From Methylocella sp. (GTDB taxonomy: Bacteria > Pseudomonadota > Alphaproteobacteria > Rhizobiales > Beijerinckiaceae), in the NCBI GenBank assembly GCA_037200525.1, contig JBBCGG010000001.1, positions 3,650,501 through 3,714,500 on the forward strand: a DNA stretch of 64,000 bases. The letters are read 5' to 3'. The notes beneath the pieces are model-generated. The model ran no database searches, was not told where the DNA came from, and worked only from the letters and a program-made list of their open reading frames with translations. This document shows, in pieces, positions 52,180-62,228 of the stretch. The position numbers and the translations under genes are program-made. The stretch's first letter is position 1. Each line of letters begins with the position of its first letter.

Positions 52180-52545
52180 CTACTTCCGCGCCTTACGCGC
52201 CGCATAGCGCGCATCGCGGGCCTTTTTCCGTTCAATCTCAACAGCCGCCGCGCGTTCGGCCTCAGCTGCGGCCGCAAGGTCCCGCGCCTCCTGCTCGGCT
52301 TTCAATATCGCGTCTCGCTCGGCCTTCTCGGCGGCTTCGCGGGCTTCCTTGGCTTCCTGAGCAACCTGCCGCTCCTCAGCGCGAAGAGCGCGGGCGGCGA
52401 TAATTTCTCGGCGAGCCGCTTCCCGCTCCGCGAGGACCTTCTCATCGACCTCGGTTTTGGCGCGGAATTTCTCCAATTCGGCTTTTTTTGCTCTCGCGGC
52501 GTGGCCGAGGCGATCGCCGAAACTCGCATCCTTAAACGCACTCAT
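52180..52545 (-). CDS. DUF6481-like coiled-coil protein
   Basis: 121 residues from the ATG at 52545 (MSAFKDASFGDRLGHAARAK). It is highly charged and Ala/Glu/Arg-rich, forming one long helix (EREAARREIIAARALRAEER and on), and ends in a basic tail. The N-terminal MSAFK and SFGDRL segment is that of the DUF6481 family, common in alphaproteobacteria and of unknown function. It stands alone between the lipid cluster and minC, with no obvious partner. Confidence 0.72.
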   Translation of the reverse strand: MSAFKDASFGDRLGHAARAKKAELEKFRAKTEVDEKVLAEREAARREIIAARALRAEERQVAQEAKEAREAAEKAERDAILKAEQEARDLAAAAEAERAAAVEIERKKARDARYAARKARK

Positions 52546-52730
52546 CTCATATGCCTTTGGTGACTTCGCTGATTCGAGGGACATTAAAAATAGACTGTGC
52601 CTACACGAACGAGCGCGCCCTGTCACATCTTTAAGACTCCGCCGCGAAGCTGAACCCGCGAATAGACCTTAACTCACCGTTAACTATACGTTGCGTAAAT
52701 TAACGGAGCAGAAACTCTTGAGGGGTCCCC

Positions 52731-53465
52731 GTGACAGCTGCAGTTCGCCCACGTCACTCAATCCGCTTTCATAGCCGTTCGTTCCACGCGATGGCGCTCG
52801 CGCCGCAGGCGCCGCTGGCGGATTGGCTCTCCGAGCTGGATGCGTGGCTGGAGCGTTCGCCGGGCTTTTTCGTTGGGCGGCCGATCGTCCTCGACCTTTC
52901 CGCCGTAAAACTCCCTCAGGCGGAAGTCCTGCAATTGACGAAAGACCTGTTCAGCCGAGACATCTTGGTGATGGGCATCGAGGGCGGCGATCCGTCCTGG
53001 CGCGAGCTCGGGATGCCCCCGCCTTTCGTGAGCGGCGGACGCTACGTCAATGAGACCGCGCGCGTCACCGCAGATGCGATCGCCAATGTCATGGATGCGA
53101 AGGAGGTCAAGGCTCCCGAGCCGGCGCCCGCGCAGCGCTCCGCCGCTCTCCTGCTCGATAGCCCTTTGCGCTCCGGTCAATATATCGAGAACCTTGACGG
53201 GGACGTCATCGTCGTAGGGTCCGTCGCATCCGGCGCCGAGATCGTCGCGGGCGGCTCCATTCATGTTTACGGCGCGCTTCGCGGACGCGCCATCGCGGGG
53301 GCCGGCCAACCCCGCGCGCGCATCTTCTGCCGCAAGCTCGAAGCCGAACTGCTGGCGATCGATGGCCTTTACATGACCGCCGACGACATGGAGGCGCAGC
53401 TGCGCGGACGCTCCGTTCAGGTCTGGCTCAATGGCGATTCATTGGTGATCACAGCTCAAGATTAA
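52731..53465 (+). CDS. minC: Septum site-determining protein MinC
   Basis: 244 residues from a GTG at 52731 with a GAGGGG ribosome binding site. The N-terminal domain (~10-115) includes PIVLDLSAVKLPQAEVLQLT. The C-terminal beta-helix domain (~140-225) has SGQYIENLDGDVIVVGSVAS, then GAEIVAGGSIHVYGALRGRA, the canonical MinC_C motif binding MinD and FtsZ. It inhibits FtsZ ring formation away from midcell. It is followed by minD after 14 bases, making a minCDE operon. Confidence 0.95.
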   Translation: MTAAVRPRHSIRFHSRSFHAMALAPQAPLADWLSELDAWLERSPGFFVGRPIVLDLSAVKLPQAEVLQLTKDLFSRDILVMGIEGGDPSWRELGMPPPFVSGGRYVNETARVTADAIANVMDAKEVKAPEPAPAQRSAALLLDSPLRSGQYIENLDGDVIVVGSVASGAEIVAGGSIHVYGALRGRAIAGAGQPRARIFCRKLEAELLAIDGLYMTADDMEAQLRGRSVQVWLNGDSLVITAQD

Positions 53466-53479
53466 GGGGAGATTCACAC

Positions 53480-54295
53480 ATGGCCAAAGTGCTGGTCGTA
53501 ACATCGGGCAAAGGCGGCGTCGGCAAGACGACGTCTACAGCGGCTTTGGGCGTCGCGCTGGCGAAGGGCGGCAAGAACGTCGTCCTCGTTGATTTCGACG
53601 TCGGACTGCGCAATCTTGATCTCGTCATGGGCGCCGAACGCCGCGTCGTCTATGACCTGATCAATGTTGTGCAAGGCGACGCCAAATTGGCGCAAGCGCT
53701 GATCCGCGACAAACGCATCCCGACCCTCTCCCTCCTCCCTGCCTCGCAGACGCGCGACAAGGACGCCTTAACCGATGAAGGCGTCGCAAGAGTCATCGCC
53801 GAGCTCAAACAGAAATTCGACTGGATCATCTGCGACAGCCCCGCGGGTATCGAGCGCGGGCCGACGCTCGCAATGCGCCACGCCGACGTCGCGATCGTCG
53901 TCACCAATCCGGAAGTCTCCTCAGTGCGCGATTCAGACCGCATTATCGGCCTGCTCGATTCGAAGACGGAAAAAGCGGAAAGAGGCGAGCACATGGAGAA
54001 GCATCTCCTGCTCACCCGTTACGATGCTGCCCGCGCCGAACGCGGCGAAATGCTGAAAGTTGAAGACGTGCTGGAGATTCTCTCGATTCCCCTGCTCGGA
54101 ATTATCCCGGAAAGCGATGAAGTGCTGCGCGCGTCCAACATCGGCGCCCCGGTTACCCTCAGCGCTACGCCGAGCGCGCCCGCGCGCGCCTACTTCGACG
54201 CGGCGCGGCGGCTGAACGGCGAGACCCTGGAAATGACGGTGCCAAACGATAGGAAAAGCTTTTTTGGCAAGTTTTTTGGGCGGAGGGCTGCATGA
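53480..54295 (+). CDS. minD: Septum site-determining protein MinD
   Basis: 271 residues. The deviant Walker A is [20 protein letters not shown] (residues ~10-29), followed by [20 protein letters not shown] and the switch [14 protein letters not shown]. The C-terminus ([16 protein letters not shown]) is the amphipathic membrane-targeting helix. It is the membrane ATPase that brings MinC to the poles. Its last bases overlap the minE start (ATGA), which suggests translational coupling. Confidence 0.97.
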   Translation: MAKVLVVTSGKGGVGKTTSTAALGVALAKGGKNVVLVDFDVGLRNLDLVMGAERRVVYDLINVVQGDAKLAQALIRDKRIPTLSLLPASQTRDKDALTDEGVARVIAELKQKFDWIICDSPAGIERGPTLAMRHADVAIVVTNPEVSSVRDSDRIIGLLDSKTEKAERGEHMEKHLLLTRYDAARAERGEMLKVEDVLEILSIPLLGIIPESDEVLRASNIGAPVTLSATPSAPARAYFDAARRLNGETLEMTVPNDRKSFFGKFFGRRAA

Positions 54296-54621
54296 ACCTG
54301 ATCAGCTTTTTCAAACGGCCAACCACCGCGCCCGTTGCGCGGGAGCGGTTGAAACTTTTACTGGCGCATGAGCGCGCCGTATTGGGCAACTCCGACGTCA
54401 TCGCCCTGCTCCGGGAAGAGATAGTGGCGGTGATCGCGAAACATTTCCCGGTCGAGCCAGACGCCATCAAGGTCAGGATGGAAAGCGGCGACGCCATTTC
54501 AACGCTCGAAGTGGAAGTTGAGATCCCGACCCCCCTCTGCGTAAATATCAAAATGAACCCGCAGAAAGCCGACGCTCAAAAGCAAAAGCCGGTGGCGGTA
54601 GCCGCTGAAGCCAAGGGCTGA
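54292..54621 (+). CDS. minE: Cell division topological specificity factor MinE
   Basis: 109 residues. The N-terminal anti-MinCD part is [20 protein letters not shown] and the remainder is the topological-specificity domain with [14 protein letters not shown]-like helices. It stimulates MinD ATPase so that MinCD leaves midcell. It overlaps minD by 4 bases and ends the minCDE operon. Confidence 0.95.
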   Translation: MNLISFFKRPTTAPVARERLKLLLAHERAVLGNSDVIALLREEIVAVIAKHFPVEPDAIKVRMESGDAISTLEVEVEIPTPLCVNIKMNPQKADAQKQKPVAVAAEAKG

Positions 54622-54843
54622 CGCAATCGACGCGCCAGCCATGCTCCGCCTTGAGGGGCCATCCCGAGAAGGTGCGGACCTTTCGGAAAGAGGCGGCGTG
54701 TTTCACTTCGGCGAGGAGGTGATTTGCGATGCCTATTGCCGCCGCCGCTGATTTTAAAGCGTCGATTTTCCCCAGAAAAAAGCCCTCCAACCCGTTTGCG
54801 TGGGGCGTTCCTAAGCTCAACTACCGGGTAGGAAGAGGTGTCC

Positions 54844-55305
54844 ATGCTTAAGCATCTTGGCTTCGGGGCCGTCGCAATGATCGGCGCGGCGTCGGCCATG
54901 ATCTTATCAATCGACCATTCGCGCGCCGACGCTTTGACGCCGGGCGGGGCTTCTCGCCAGACCGCGCCGGACGGCGGAACGTGGAACCCTATCAAACGAG
55001 TCGGCGACTGCGAAAAAACTCTCATCACGCATATTGCGCTTGGCACGGACGGCGAAGGCGTGTCGATCACTTATGGCGATGGAATAACCGGATCGTCTCT
55101 CGTCAGTCTCGGCGGCCTAAAATTCAGCGATCTGCACGCGCAAGAAGGCGAGATTGTAAAATTATGCCTGGTCAAGACCGCGCAGTGCAGCGGCGGAAGA
55201 CTCTATCGCGCGACCGATCTTTCGTCGTCCGATCATCAATCATGGACGCTACCGGTCAATGAGCGCCTTTGCCAGCGCGATGCAGATCCGGTCAAACAGC
55301 GATAA
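54844..55305 (+). CDS. Small secreted protein of unknown function
   Basis: 153 residues from the ATG at 54844 with GGAAGAGG upstream; a GTG at 54838 would add two. A signal peptide (MLKHLGFGAVAMIGAASAMI, ending near SRADA) precedes a mature part with cysteines in RVGDCEKTLIT, EIVKLCLVKTAQCSGG and NERLCQRDADP, which could pair. No family was recognised. It is probably periplasmic. It stands alone 222 bases after minE. Confidence 0.6.
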   Translation: MLKHLGFGAVAMIGAASAMILSIDHSRADALTPGGASRQTAPDGGTWNPIKRVGDCEKTLITHIALGTDGEGVSITYGDGITGSSLVSLGGLKFSDLHAQEGEIVKLCLVKTAQCSGGRLYRATDLSSSDHQSWTLPVNERLCQRDADPVKQR

Positions 55306-55456
55306 ATGAGCGCGCTCAGCGATCAAGCGGCGCGCTTAACGAATGTCGAGTCATTGGAATTGGAGAGGTCGGTAGCGAATCGGCGGCCACAGCCCGCGCT
55401 CCCCTTCCCCAAAGCGCTGCGACAGCTAGGCCATCGCGCGTAAACTATGGCTTCGC

Positions 55457-55532
55457 TGGTGGAGCTGAGGGGAATCGAACCCCTGACCTCTGCAGTGCGA
55501 TTGCAGCGCTCTCCCATCTGAGCTACAGCCCC
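55457..55532 (-). tRNA. tRNA-Ala (anticodon CGC)
   Basis: On the minus strand a 76-base tRNA folds cleanly. The acceptor GGGGCTG pairs with CAGCTCC, the D-arm is GCTC AGATGGGA GAGC, and the anticodon stem CTGCA/TGCAG carries the loop ATCGCAC. The T-arm is AGGGG TTCGAAT CCCCT, followed by an encoded ACCA end. The anticodon is CGC, which reads GCG alanine codons. Confidence 0.95.
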
Positions 55533-55692
55533 TTCGAGCGGGTGTTTACGCGACCAAGGCGGCTCGCGCAAGCTCGTTGGTCGCTCCGATGTCATATTGT
55601 TCCACCGATATTGCATGGTTTGCCGCGTCAGCCTTGCCAGTCCGGCTCAGGCCGCGTAAACGAGTCTGATGGGCTGAGGCTTCGGAGTTCCT

Positions 55693-55983
55693 ATGCGCGC
55701 TCTTCTCGACGTTATTTTGCTGATTCTCGATCTCTACACCTATGTGGTGATCGCTGCGGTGATTCTTTCCTGGCTGATCGCCTTTAACGTCGTTAATACA
55801 TATAATGACGTAGTGCGCGCCATATCCAATGCGGTTAACGCATTGACTGAACCAGTCTTGCGGCCTATTCGACAAGTAATGCCTAATCTAGGCGGCCTTG
55901 ATATTTCGCCAATTATTTTGTTTCTTCTTATCTTCCTCATTCAGCGCATCATTCTGCAATATATCTATCCGAACGTTTATTGA
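55693..55983 (+). CDS. YggT family protein
   Basis: 96 residues with two membrane hairpins, DVILLILDLYTYVVIAAVIL and ISPIILFLLIFLIQRIILQY. Between them is the family motif NALTEPVLRPIRQVMPNLGG. YggT proteins are small inner-membrane proteins of uncertain function, linked in some bacteria to division or osmotic tolerance. The stop overlaps the TTG start of the DUF167 gene, and the YggT-DUF167 pairing is common. Confidence 0.93.
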   Translation: MRALLDVILLILDLYTYVVIAAVILSWLIAFNVVNTYNDVVRAISNAVNALTEPVLRPIRQVMPNLGGLDISPIILFLLIFLIQRIILQYIYPNVY

Positions 55984-56327
55984 CCGGCCTCGGCGGCGGT
56001 CCCTGGACCCTGCGCGGCGATGGCGTGTTGCTGTCGGTGCGCCTGACGCCCAAAAGCTCCCGCGACGAGATCGGGGGCGCTGAGCGCCTTGCTGACGGTC
56101 GAATCGTTTTGAAGGTCCGCGTCCGCGCGGTTCCGCAAGATGGCGAGGCCAACGCCGCCCTTATTCGGTTAATCGCCAAATCCCTCGGCATTCCCGCGGC
56201 GTCGGTGCGGCTCGAATCGGGCGCTACGGGCCGGTTAAAGACGCTGATGCTCTCTGGCGGCCATGAAGCTTTGTGCGCCAGTCTCGCCTCCCTTTACGCC
56301 CCCGCCCGAATCAGCGGCGGGACTTGA
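55980..56327 (+). CDS. DUF167 (YggU) family protein
   Basis: 115 residues from a TTG at 55980 that overlaps the YggT stop. The DUF167 signature is clear: LLSVRLTPKSSRDEIGGAER, then VRAVPQDGEANAALIRLIAK and SVRLESGATGRLKTLMLSG. The function is unknown across the family. It is cotranscribed with YggT. Confidence 0.93.
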   Translation: MTGLGGGPWTLRGDGVLLSVRLTPKSSRDEIGGAERLADGRIVLKVRVRAVPQDGEANAALIRLIAKSLGIPAASVRLESGATGRLKTLMLSGGHEALCASLASLYAPARISGGT

Positions 56328-56437
56328 ACAAGTGTTCAAAGCCCAGCGCGCGATGGACCGCCGCCGCAGGTCCGCGCAATCACTAAGATAAGAAATTCAG
56401 CCCGCGGCCATCGCGCCGATAGTGCGAAACGATCAGC

Positions 56438-57412
56438 TCAGCCGCCGAGCCGGCGAAAGAAATCCCATATGAGCTTGGCGCTTTCCCCACCATTATTGTG
56501 CGGGCTCCGCGCAGGATCAGCGCCGGTCCAATGGCCGGGAACGATATGGGCGCCGCCTTCGACGCGCAGGGCCTCTATCGGGACTTTGCATCCATTCAGT
56601 TTATCGAGATAGGCGCGTACGCCCTCGCGCGCGTCAAATTCCGGCAAGGGCGTCGTCGTGCGCCCCTCGCCGCAACCAGCGGCCTTGCCGAAAATGGCCA
56701 AGGTCGCATCGACCGAAAGAAGCTCAACTTTGCTGCTGGGCAAATTCGCTTTGCCGCCGCCATAGGGGACCGATGCGTCGGCCGTGCCGACGATCATTAT
56801 CAGAGGAAGCGGGTGCGATGGTTTGCAAGTCGCGGCGAGATCCGCCGGCAGGCTGGTGATGAGCGCGGCCGCTCCCGCAAATAGCGACGTGTTGTCGCAT
56901 GCGATCCGCAAGGCGGCGAGCCCTCCGCTTGAAATACCGATAATGAACACTTTACGGTGGTCGACCAGCCCATCCGAGACAAGTTTGGCGACGATATCGC
57001 GGATGAAGGTTGCGTCATGCGCAGCCTCGGGGCCAGGCGCATCGCTCCAACGGCCGCCGACGGGATCTGGATAGATCAAAACGGGGCCCGAGGAGCTCGC
57101 CATTTCCTCCAGACCGAAGATTCGCCTGAGATGCGGGCCTTTTTCCTTGCCGCTCCGAAGCACGATGACGAGAGGCCGCCGCGCCCGCTTTAGGCGACGG
57201 TGCTGGACGAGAATGGCGGTGCGGGCGACGCCGCCCGACTCGATCGAAATACGCCCCGCCGCCGCCAAAGCCCGCTCCGGCAAGCCGACAACCGCGACGC
57301 TTGCGACAACCAGCGCCAACGCAAGCGAGTTGTTGATGCGCGCGGCGCGCCGACTGACGCGCGAAATTAAAGAGACGAGTTTGGTGCTTCGGACGATCAT
57401 GCCTTCCGCCAT
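56438..57412 (-). CDS. Secreted esterase/PHB-depolymerase-like alpha/beta hydrolase
   Basis: About 324 residues from the ATG at 57412; an ATG at 57400 is also possible. A signal peptide (LALALVVASVAVVGLPERAL) precedes an alpha/beta hydrolase of the LpqC/feruloyl-esterase type. The nucleophile Ser is in FIIGISSGGLAALRIACDNT, the acid Asp in IMIVGTADASVPYGGG and the His in VEGGAHIVPGHW. It lies in the periplasm or outside the cell and hydrolyses an ester. It is divergent from sdhC. Confidence 0.83.
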   Translation of the reverse strand: MAEGMIVRSTKLVSLISRVSRRAARINNSLALALVVASVAVVGLPERALAAAGRISIESGGVARTAILVQHRRLKRARRPLVIVLRSGKEKGPHLRRIFGLEEMASSSGPVLIYPDPVGGRWSDAPGPEAAHDATFIRDIVAKLVSDGLVDHRKVFIIGISSGGLAALRIACDNTSLFAGAAALITSLPADLAATCKPSHPLPLIMIVGTADASVPYGGGKANLPSSKVELLSVDATLAIFGKAAGCGEGRTTTPLPEFDAREGVRAYLDKLNGCKVPIEALRVEGGAHIVPGHWTGADPARSPHNNGGESAKLIWDFFRRLGG

Positions 57413-57784
57413 TGCCAACGAATGCCACAGCAAGCGCGCTTTAGATGTGTTGAGGCGCGCCGGCGCAATTCTAAGCGCGTTTTTCTCACTCTGGGAGCGG
57501 CCAAGGCGCTCCCCTCTAGATGCCTATATCATTTTTCCCCGGCAACCCCGCTCCATACTTCGAAAGCAAGAGGCATGGATCCGAGTTTATATACGACGCG
57601 CAAGCGAACGCCGAGTTAGAGCTTCACTCTTCTACTGCGGCCCGTGTTTTGGCAATGACCAAAGCCGTTTCATTGCGCATTTCGATCGCCGGCGGGGTCA
57701 ATGTCCACCCGATTGCTTTGCTCCACGGCGCGCTTTAAGTTAAGGGAGGAACGGCAGATTTCACGAGGATCGGGTTTAACGTTC
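57413..57784. other. Intergenic region upstream of sdhC
   Basis: About 370 bases between divergent genes, carrying the sdh promoter. A frame at 57520-57738 (starting MPISFFPGNPAPYFE) has no ribosome binding site and no recognised motif, so I do not call it a gene. Confidence 0.4.
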
Positions 57785-58195
57785 ATGACCGAGATCGAGT
57801 TGAGTCCCGGCCCCCCGGCCAGCCGGCGGCCGTTGTCGCCGCATCTGCAGATCTATCGTCCGACGCTGACCATGATGATGTCGATCGCCCATCGCATCAC
57901 CGGCGTCGCGCTTTATGGCGGAACTTTTCTTCTGGCCTGGTTCTTGATCGCCGCATCGAGCGGCCCTGACGCCTTCGCGACGGCATCCTTCGTCTTCAAT
58001 TCGATCATCGGCAAGCTTGTCCTGTTCGGATTCACTTGGGCCCTGTTTCACCATCTCCTCGGAGGCGTCCGCCACATCATCTGGGATGCCGGCTATGGGC
58101 TCGATTATCCCCAACGCGAGTGGCTGGCGAAAGCAACATTGATCGGCGGCGCGGCGCTGACGCTGCTTGCCTGGATCATTGCGATTGTCGGGTAG
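57785..58195 (+). CDS. sdhC: Succinate dehydrogenase cytochrome b556 subunit (SdhC)
   Basis: 136 residues from the ATG at 57785. RPLSPHLQIYRPTLTMMMSI and SIAHRITGVALYGG (the haem-ligand region) lie before the first membrane segment, and HHLLGGVRHIIWDAG before the third. Together with SdhD it anchors complex II and binds haem b and ubiquinone. It is the first gene of sdhCDAB. Confidence 0.95.
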   Translation: MTEIELSPGPPASRRPLSPHLQIYRPTLTMMMSIAHRITGVALYGGTFLLAWFLIAASSGPDAFATASFVFNSIIGKLVLFGFTWALFHHLLGGVRHIIWDAGYGLDYPQREWLAKATLIGGAALTLLAWIIAIVG

Positions 58196-58258
58196 AGAGT
58201 TGTTGCTGCATCGCATCAGGCCTTTCCGAATCGACCCCATTGAAGGACTGAAACACAC

Positions 58259-58651
58259 ATGTCGAATGATCCGGCAATGATTCGCGGCGAGGCCGCGCGG
58301 GAGCGCTCTCTTGGCTCCGCGAAGTCCGGAGCGACGGATTCGTGGCGCATGCACGTCACGTCCGTAGCGTTGATCCCCTTGTCGATCGCTTTCGTCTGGA
58401 TTCTTCTGTCCTTGATGGGCAAGGATTACGCAGGGGTCCGAGCGGAACTGCGGAGCCCGCTTCCGGCGCTCATCCTGCTTCTTTTCATCCTTGCCGGCGT
58501 CTCACACATGAAAATCGGGATGCAGTCGATCATCGACGATTACGTGCATTCGGCGCATCTGAAAAATTGGGCGCTCGTCGCCAATCTTTTCTTCTCCGTC
58601 TGCGTCGGTCTGGCTTGCATTTACGCGACCTTGAAACTGAGCATGTCTTGA
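58259..58651 (+). CDS. sdhD: Succinate dehydrogenase membrane anchor subunit (SdhD)
   Basis: 130 residues with three membrane segments (VALIPLSIAFVWILLSLM, LILLLFILAGVSHMKIGM, WALVANLFFSVCVGLACIY). The conserved HMKIGMQSIIDDYVH carries the haem/quinone region. It lies 63 bases after sdhC and just before sdhA. Confidence 0.94.
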   Translation: MSNDPAMIRGEAARERSLGSAKSGATDSWRMHVTSVALIPLSIAFVWILLSLMGKDYAGVRAELRSPLPALILLLFILAGVSHMKIGMQSIIDDYVHSAHLKNWALVANLFFSVCVGLACIYATLKLSMS

Positions 58652-58669
58652 CGCGGCGTCCGCGCGGCC

Positions 58670-60553
58670 ATGACTCGCGATTCGGCGCGCAAAAACAATT
58701 CGAAAGGCGATGGCATGGCCTCCAATAGCATGTTGAACGGGAACGCAGGGTCATCAAAGCAGGGCGCCGCTTATCCGATCACGGATCATAGTTTCGATGT
58801 CATCATCGTCGGCGCCGGCGGCGCGGGACTGCGAGCGACGGTCGGCTGCTCTCAGGCCGGATTGCGGACAGCCTGCATCAGCAAGGTTTTTCCGACCCGT
58901 TCCCACACGGTCGCGGCGCAGGGCGGCGTCGCCGCCTCGCTCGCCAACATGGGTCCCGACAATTGGAAATGGCACATGTACGATACCGTCAAAGGATCGG
59001 ACTGGCTTGGCGATCAGGACTCCATTGAATATCTCTGCCGCAACGCGCCCGCGGCTGTATATGAGCTCGAACATTGGGGCGTGCCTTTCTCGCGCACAGA
59101 GGACGGCCGCATCTATCAGCGCCCGTTCGGCGGCATGACCACCGACTTCGGCAAAGGGCCGCCGGCGCAGCGCACCTGCGCGGCGGCCGATCGCACCGGC
59201 CATGCCATGCTGCATACGCTGTATGGTCAAGCGCTGCGCAATAACACCGAATTCTTCATCGAATATTTCGCCATCGACATCATCATGGAGGATGGCCGCT
59301 GCCGCGGCGTCATCTGCCTGAAGCTCGACGATGGAACGATCCACCGGTTTCGCGCGCAGCTCGTCATTCTAGCTACCGGCGGCTACGGTCGCGCGTATTT
59401 CTCGGCGACGTCGGCGCATACTTGCACCGGCGATGGCAACGCCATGGTTTTACGCGCTGGACTGCCGCTCCAGGACATGGAATTCGTGCAGTTCCATCCG
59501 ACCGGAATTTATGGCGCCGGCTGCCTCATCACGGAAGGCGCGCGGGGCGAAGGCGGCTATCTCACCAATTCGCTCGGCGAGCGGTTCATGGAGCGTTATG
59601 CGCCATCCGTGAAGGATCTGGCGCCGCGAGACATGGTTTCACGCGCCATGACGGTCGAAATTCGCGAAGGCCGCGGCGTCGGCAAGAACAATGATCACAT
59701 CTATCTCCACCTCGACCATCTCGATCCGAAAATCCTGCACGAACGCCTTCCCGGCATATCGGAAAGCGCCCGCATTTTTGCCGGCGTCGATCTGACCAAA
59801 GCGCCGATCCCGGTGCTTCCGACGGTGCACTACAACATGGGCGGCATCCCCACGAACTATCATGGCGAGGTGGTCATCAAGAAAGGCGGCGACCCCGACG
59901 TCATCGTTCCCGGTTTGATGGCGCTTGGCGAGGCGGCTTGCGTCTCCGTGCATGGCGCCAATCGGCTCGGTTCGAATTCGCTGATCGATCTCGTCGTGTT
60001 CGGCCGCGCCGCGGGCATGCGCGCCGCGGAACTCGTGACGCCGGGCGCAAAACAGGCGGAGTTGCCCGCCGATTCCGCGGATCATGCTCTCTCTCGCCTT
60101 GATCGGTTCCGCTACGCGAAAGGCGGCGTTGCGACCGCCGAGCTGCGATTGCGGATGCAAAAGGTCATGCAGAATAATTGCGCCGTCTATCGCACAGGCG
60201 CCACTCTCGATGAAGGCTCGAAGCTCATCCATGAGGTTTGGGCGGCGAGGGATCAGATCGCCGTCACCGACCGCTCGATGATCTGGAACTCAGACCTCGT
60301 CGAAACGCTCGAATTCGACAATCTCATTATTCAGGCGGTCGTCACGATGGACGGCGCCGCCAATCGAACGGAATCGCGCGGCGCCCATGCTCGAGAGGAT
60401 TACACAGAGCGCGACGACGTGAACTGGATGAAGCACACCTTGGCGTCGATCGACCCCGAAGCCCGCACGGTGACGATCGATTACCGCCCTGTGCACACCT
60501 ATACGATGACCAACGAGATGCAATATATTGAGCCGAAGGCGCGGGTTTATTGA
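58670..60553 (+). CDS. sdhA: Succinate dehydrogenase flavoprotein subunit (SdhA)
   Basis: 627 residues from the ATG at 58670; an ATG at 58715 would remove 15. The FAD-binding Rossmann motif is [20 protein letters not shown], and the covalent-FAD histidine is His79 in [33 protein letters not shown] and [18 protein letters not shown] are conserved catalytic and FAD segments. It oxidises succinate to fumarate in the TCA cycle and respiratory chain. Confidence 0.97.
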   Translation: MTRDSARKNNSKGDGMASNSMLNGNAGSSKQGAAYPITDHSFDVIIVGAGGAGLRATVGCSQAGLRTACISKVFPTRSHTVAAQGGVAASLANMGPDNWKWHMYDTVKGSDWLGDQDSIEYLCRNAPAAVYELEHWGVPFSRTEDGRIYQRPFGGMTTDFGKGPPAQRTCAAADRTGHAMLHTLYGQALRNNTEFFIEYFAIDIIMEDGRCRGVICLKLDDGTIHRFRAQLVILATGGYGRAYFSATSAHTCTGDGNAMVLRAGLPLQDMEFVQFHPTGIYGAGCLITEGARGEGGYLTNSLGERFMERYAPSVKDLAPRDMVSRAMTVEIREGRGVGKNNDHIYLHLDHLDPKILHERLPGISESARIFAGVDLTKAPIPVLPTVHYNMGGIPTNYHGEVVIKKGGDPDVIVPGLMALGEAACVSVHGANRLGSNSLIDLVVFGRAAGMRAAELVTPGAKQAELPADSADHALSRLDRFRYAKGGVATAELRLRMQKVMQNNCAVYRTGATLDEGSKLIHEVWAARDQIAVTDRSMIWNSDLVETLEFDNLIIQAVVTMDGAANRTESRGAHAREDYTERDDVNWMKHTLASIDPEARTVTIDYRPVHTYTMTNEMQYIEPKARVY

Positions 60554-60621
60554 TGCGGCTCGGATTCTGGGCCACCGCCAATTGTTCAAAACCGCGGCTC
60601 ATCTGACTCTGGGAAATCCAA

Positions 60622-61401
60622 ATGGTCGAATTCGCTCTCCCCAAAAATTCGCGCGTCGGCGTCGGCAAGACTTGGCCAAAGCCGGCCTCCGACAAAAATC
60701 TGGGCGAGTTCCAAATCTATCGCTGGAATCCAGACGACGCGCAAAACCCGCGCATCGACACCTATTTCGTCGACCGCGACGATTGCGGGCCGATGGTTCT
60801 CGACGCCATCATCTGGATCAAATCCAAGATTGATCCGACGCTGACTTTTCGCCGCTCCTGCCGCGAAGGCATCTGCGGCTCCTGCGCCATGAACGTCGAC
60901 GGAGCCAACACGCTCGCCTGCACCAAAGCCATCGATGACGTCAAAGGCGCCGTCAAAATCTATCCATTGCCGCACATGTCCGTGGTGAAAGACCTCGTGC
61001 CGGATCTCACCCATTTCTACGCCCAGCACGCCTCAATAGAGCCATGGCTGCAAACCAAGACGCCGACGCCGGAGAAGGAGTGGCGGCAGACGCCGCAGGA
61101 TCGCGCGAAACTCGATGGCCTCTATGAATGCATCCTCTGCGCCTGCTGCTCAACTTCCTGCCCGAGCTATTGGTGGAATGGCGACCGCTATCTCGGCCCC
61201 GCGGTGCTGTTGCAGGCCTATCGCTGGCTCATCGACTCGCGCGATCAGGCGACCGGCGAGCGGCTCGACAATGTCGAAGACCCTTTCCGCCTCTATCGCT
61301 GCCACACAATCATGAATTGCGCCAAAACCTGTCCTAAAGGCTTGAACCCGGCCAAAGCGATCGCGCAAATCAAGAATATGATGATCGAACGCCAGGTCTG
61401 A
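60622..61401 (+). CDS. sdhB: Succinate dehydrogenase iron-sulfur subunit (SdhB)
   Basis: 259 residues. The [2Fe-2S] ligands are in [16 protein letters not shown] and TLACTK. The [4Fe-4S]/[3Fe-4S] motifs are [16 protein letters not shown] and [17 protein letters not shown]. It passes electrons from SdhA to the membrane subunits. It is the last gene of sdhCDAB. Confidence 0.97.
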   Translation: MVEFALPKNSRVGVGKTWPKPASDKNLGEFQIYRWNPDDAQNPRIDTYFVDRDDCGPMVLDAIIWIKSKIDPTLTFRRSCREGICGSCAMNVDGANTLACTKAIDDVKGAVKIYPLPHMSVVKDLVPDLTHFYAQHASIEPWLQTKTPTPEKEWRQTPQDRAKLDGLYECILCACCSTSCPSYWWNGDRYLGPAVLLQAYRWLIDSRDQATGERLDNVEDPFRLYRCHTIMNCAKTCPKGLNPAKAIAQIKNMMIERQV

Positions 61402-61478
61402 TCCAAAACTCTGCTAGGATGAGAAAGTTGGCGTCACTCACTTGGCGTGGCTTCTCGCTGCGAATGCATTAATCTTCG

Positions 61479-62130
61479 ATGAATGTGTTGATCCTAGACG
61501 GTCATCCTGACGAGCGGCGCCTTGTGAGCGCTCTTCTTGATGCTTACGCCGCAGCGCTCGATCCGAATTCGACGGTGCGTCGGATCGCTGTGCGCGATCT
61601 TTCGTTCAACCCGAACTTGCGCGGGCTATGCCGCCGAGCAACCTTGGGAGCCGGACCTTGAAATGGCCGCCGCGGCGATAGATGCTTGCGATCATCTCGT
61701 CGTCGGCTTTCCACTATGGTGGGGCGGCGAGCCGGCTATTCTCAAAGGCTTGCTGGATCGCGTGATTCTGCCGGGCTTTGCGTTCAAATATCATCGCAAT
61801 AATCCGTTTTGGGATCGGTTGCTCAAAGGTCGCTCCGCCGATGTCATTGTGACGATGGACACGCCGCCGTGGTATCTGCGGCTGGTTTATGGCGATCCGG
61901 TCATGCGCCGGTGGCGCAAGCAGGTTCTGGGCTTCTGCGGCTTTCGACCCGTCAGGGTCCACCGCTTCGGAGCGACGCGGCGAGGCGAAGCGACGCGTCA
62001 AATCGATCAATGGCGCGCCGCGATTGCCCGCGCCGCCCAAACGGCCCCAAAACTCCGCCGAGGCGCGCGCAGTGAAATCGCGCTGGGCAGAGGCGAATTC
62101 AAACAAGCGCTCGAAGACCGTCGCTCATAA
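61479..62130 (+). pseudogene. Flavodoxin-fold NAD(P)H-dependent oxidoreductase, frameshifted
   Basis: The first frame reads MNVLILDGHPDERRLVSALL to RDLSFNPNLR. The continuation GYAAEQPWEPDLEMAAAAID, HLVVGFPLWWGGEPAILKGL and DRVILPGFAFKYHR lies in another frame. Removing one G from the run at ~61631 (cgcggg) restores a continuous Flavodoxin_2-type quinone reductase (about 217 residues). It may be a real single-base disruption or a sequencing error. Downstream of sdhB, same strand. Confidence 0.78.
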
Positions 62131-62228
62131 CGCCGCTGTGGCGCATAGGCAACAGTCTCGTGCGTCTAAAGCTTAGCGCCTCTTTCCCGCCACACTCCGC
62201 TAGCAAGGTCATTGCGGGGGAGGTGCTT

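Noticed and set aside
54622-54843. Possible gene on either strand between minE and the secreted protein
   Set aside because: Frames here are short or run antisense to minE and the secreted protein gene.
57520-57738. Open frame upstream of sdhC
   Set aside because: No ribosome binding site, no recognised motif, and it lies in a divergent promoter region.
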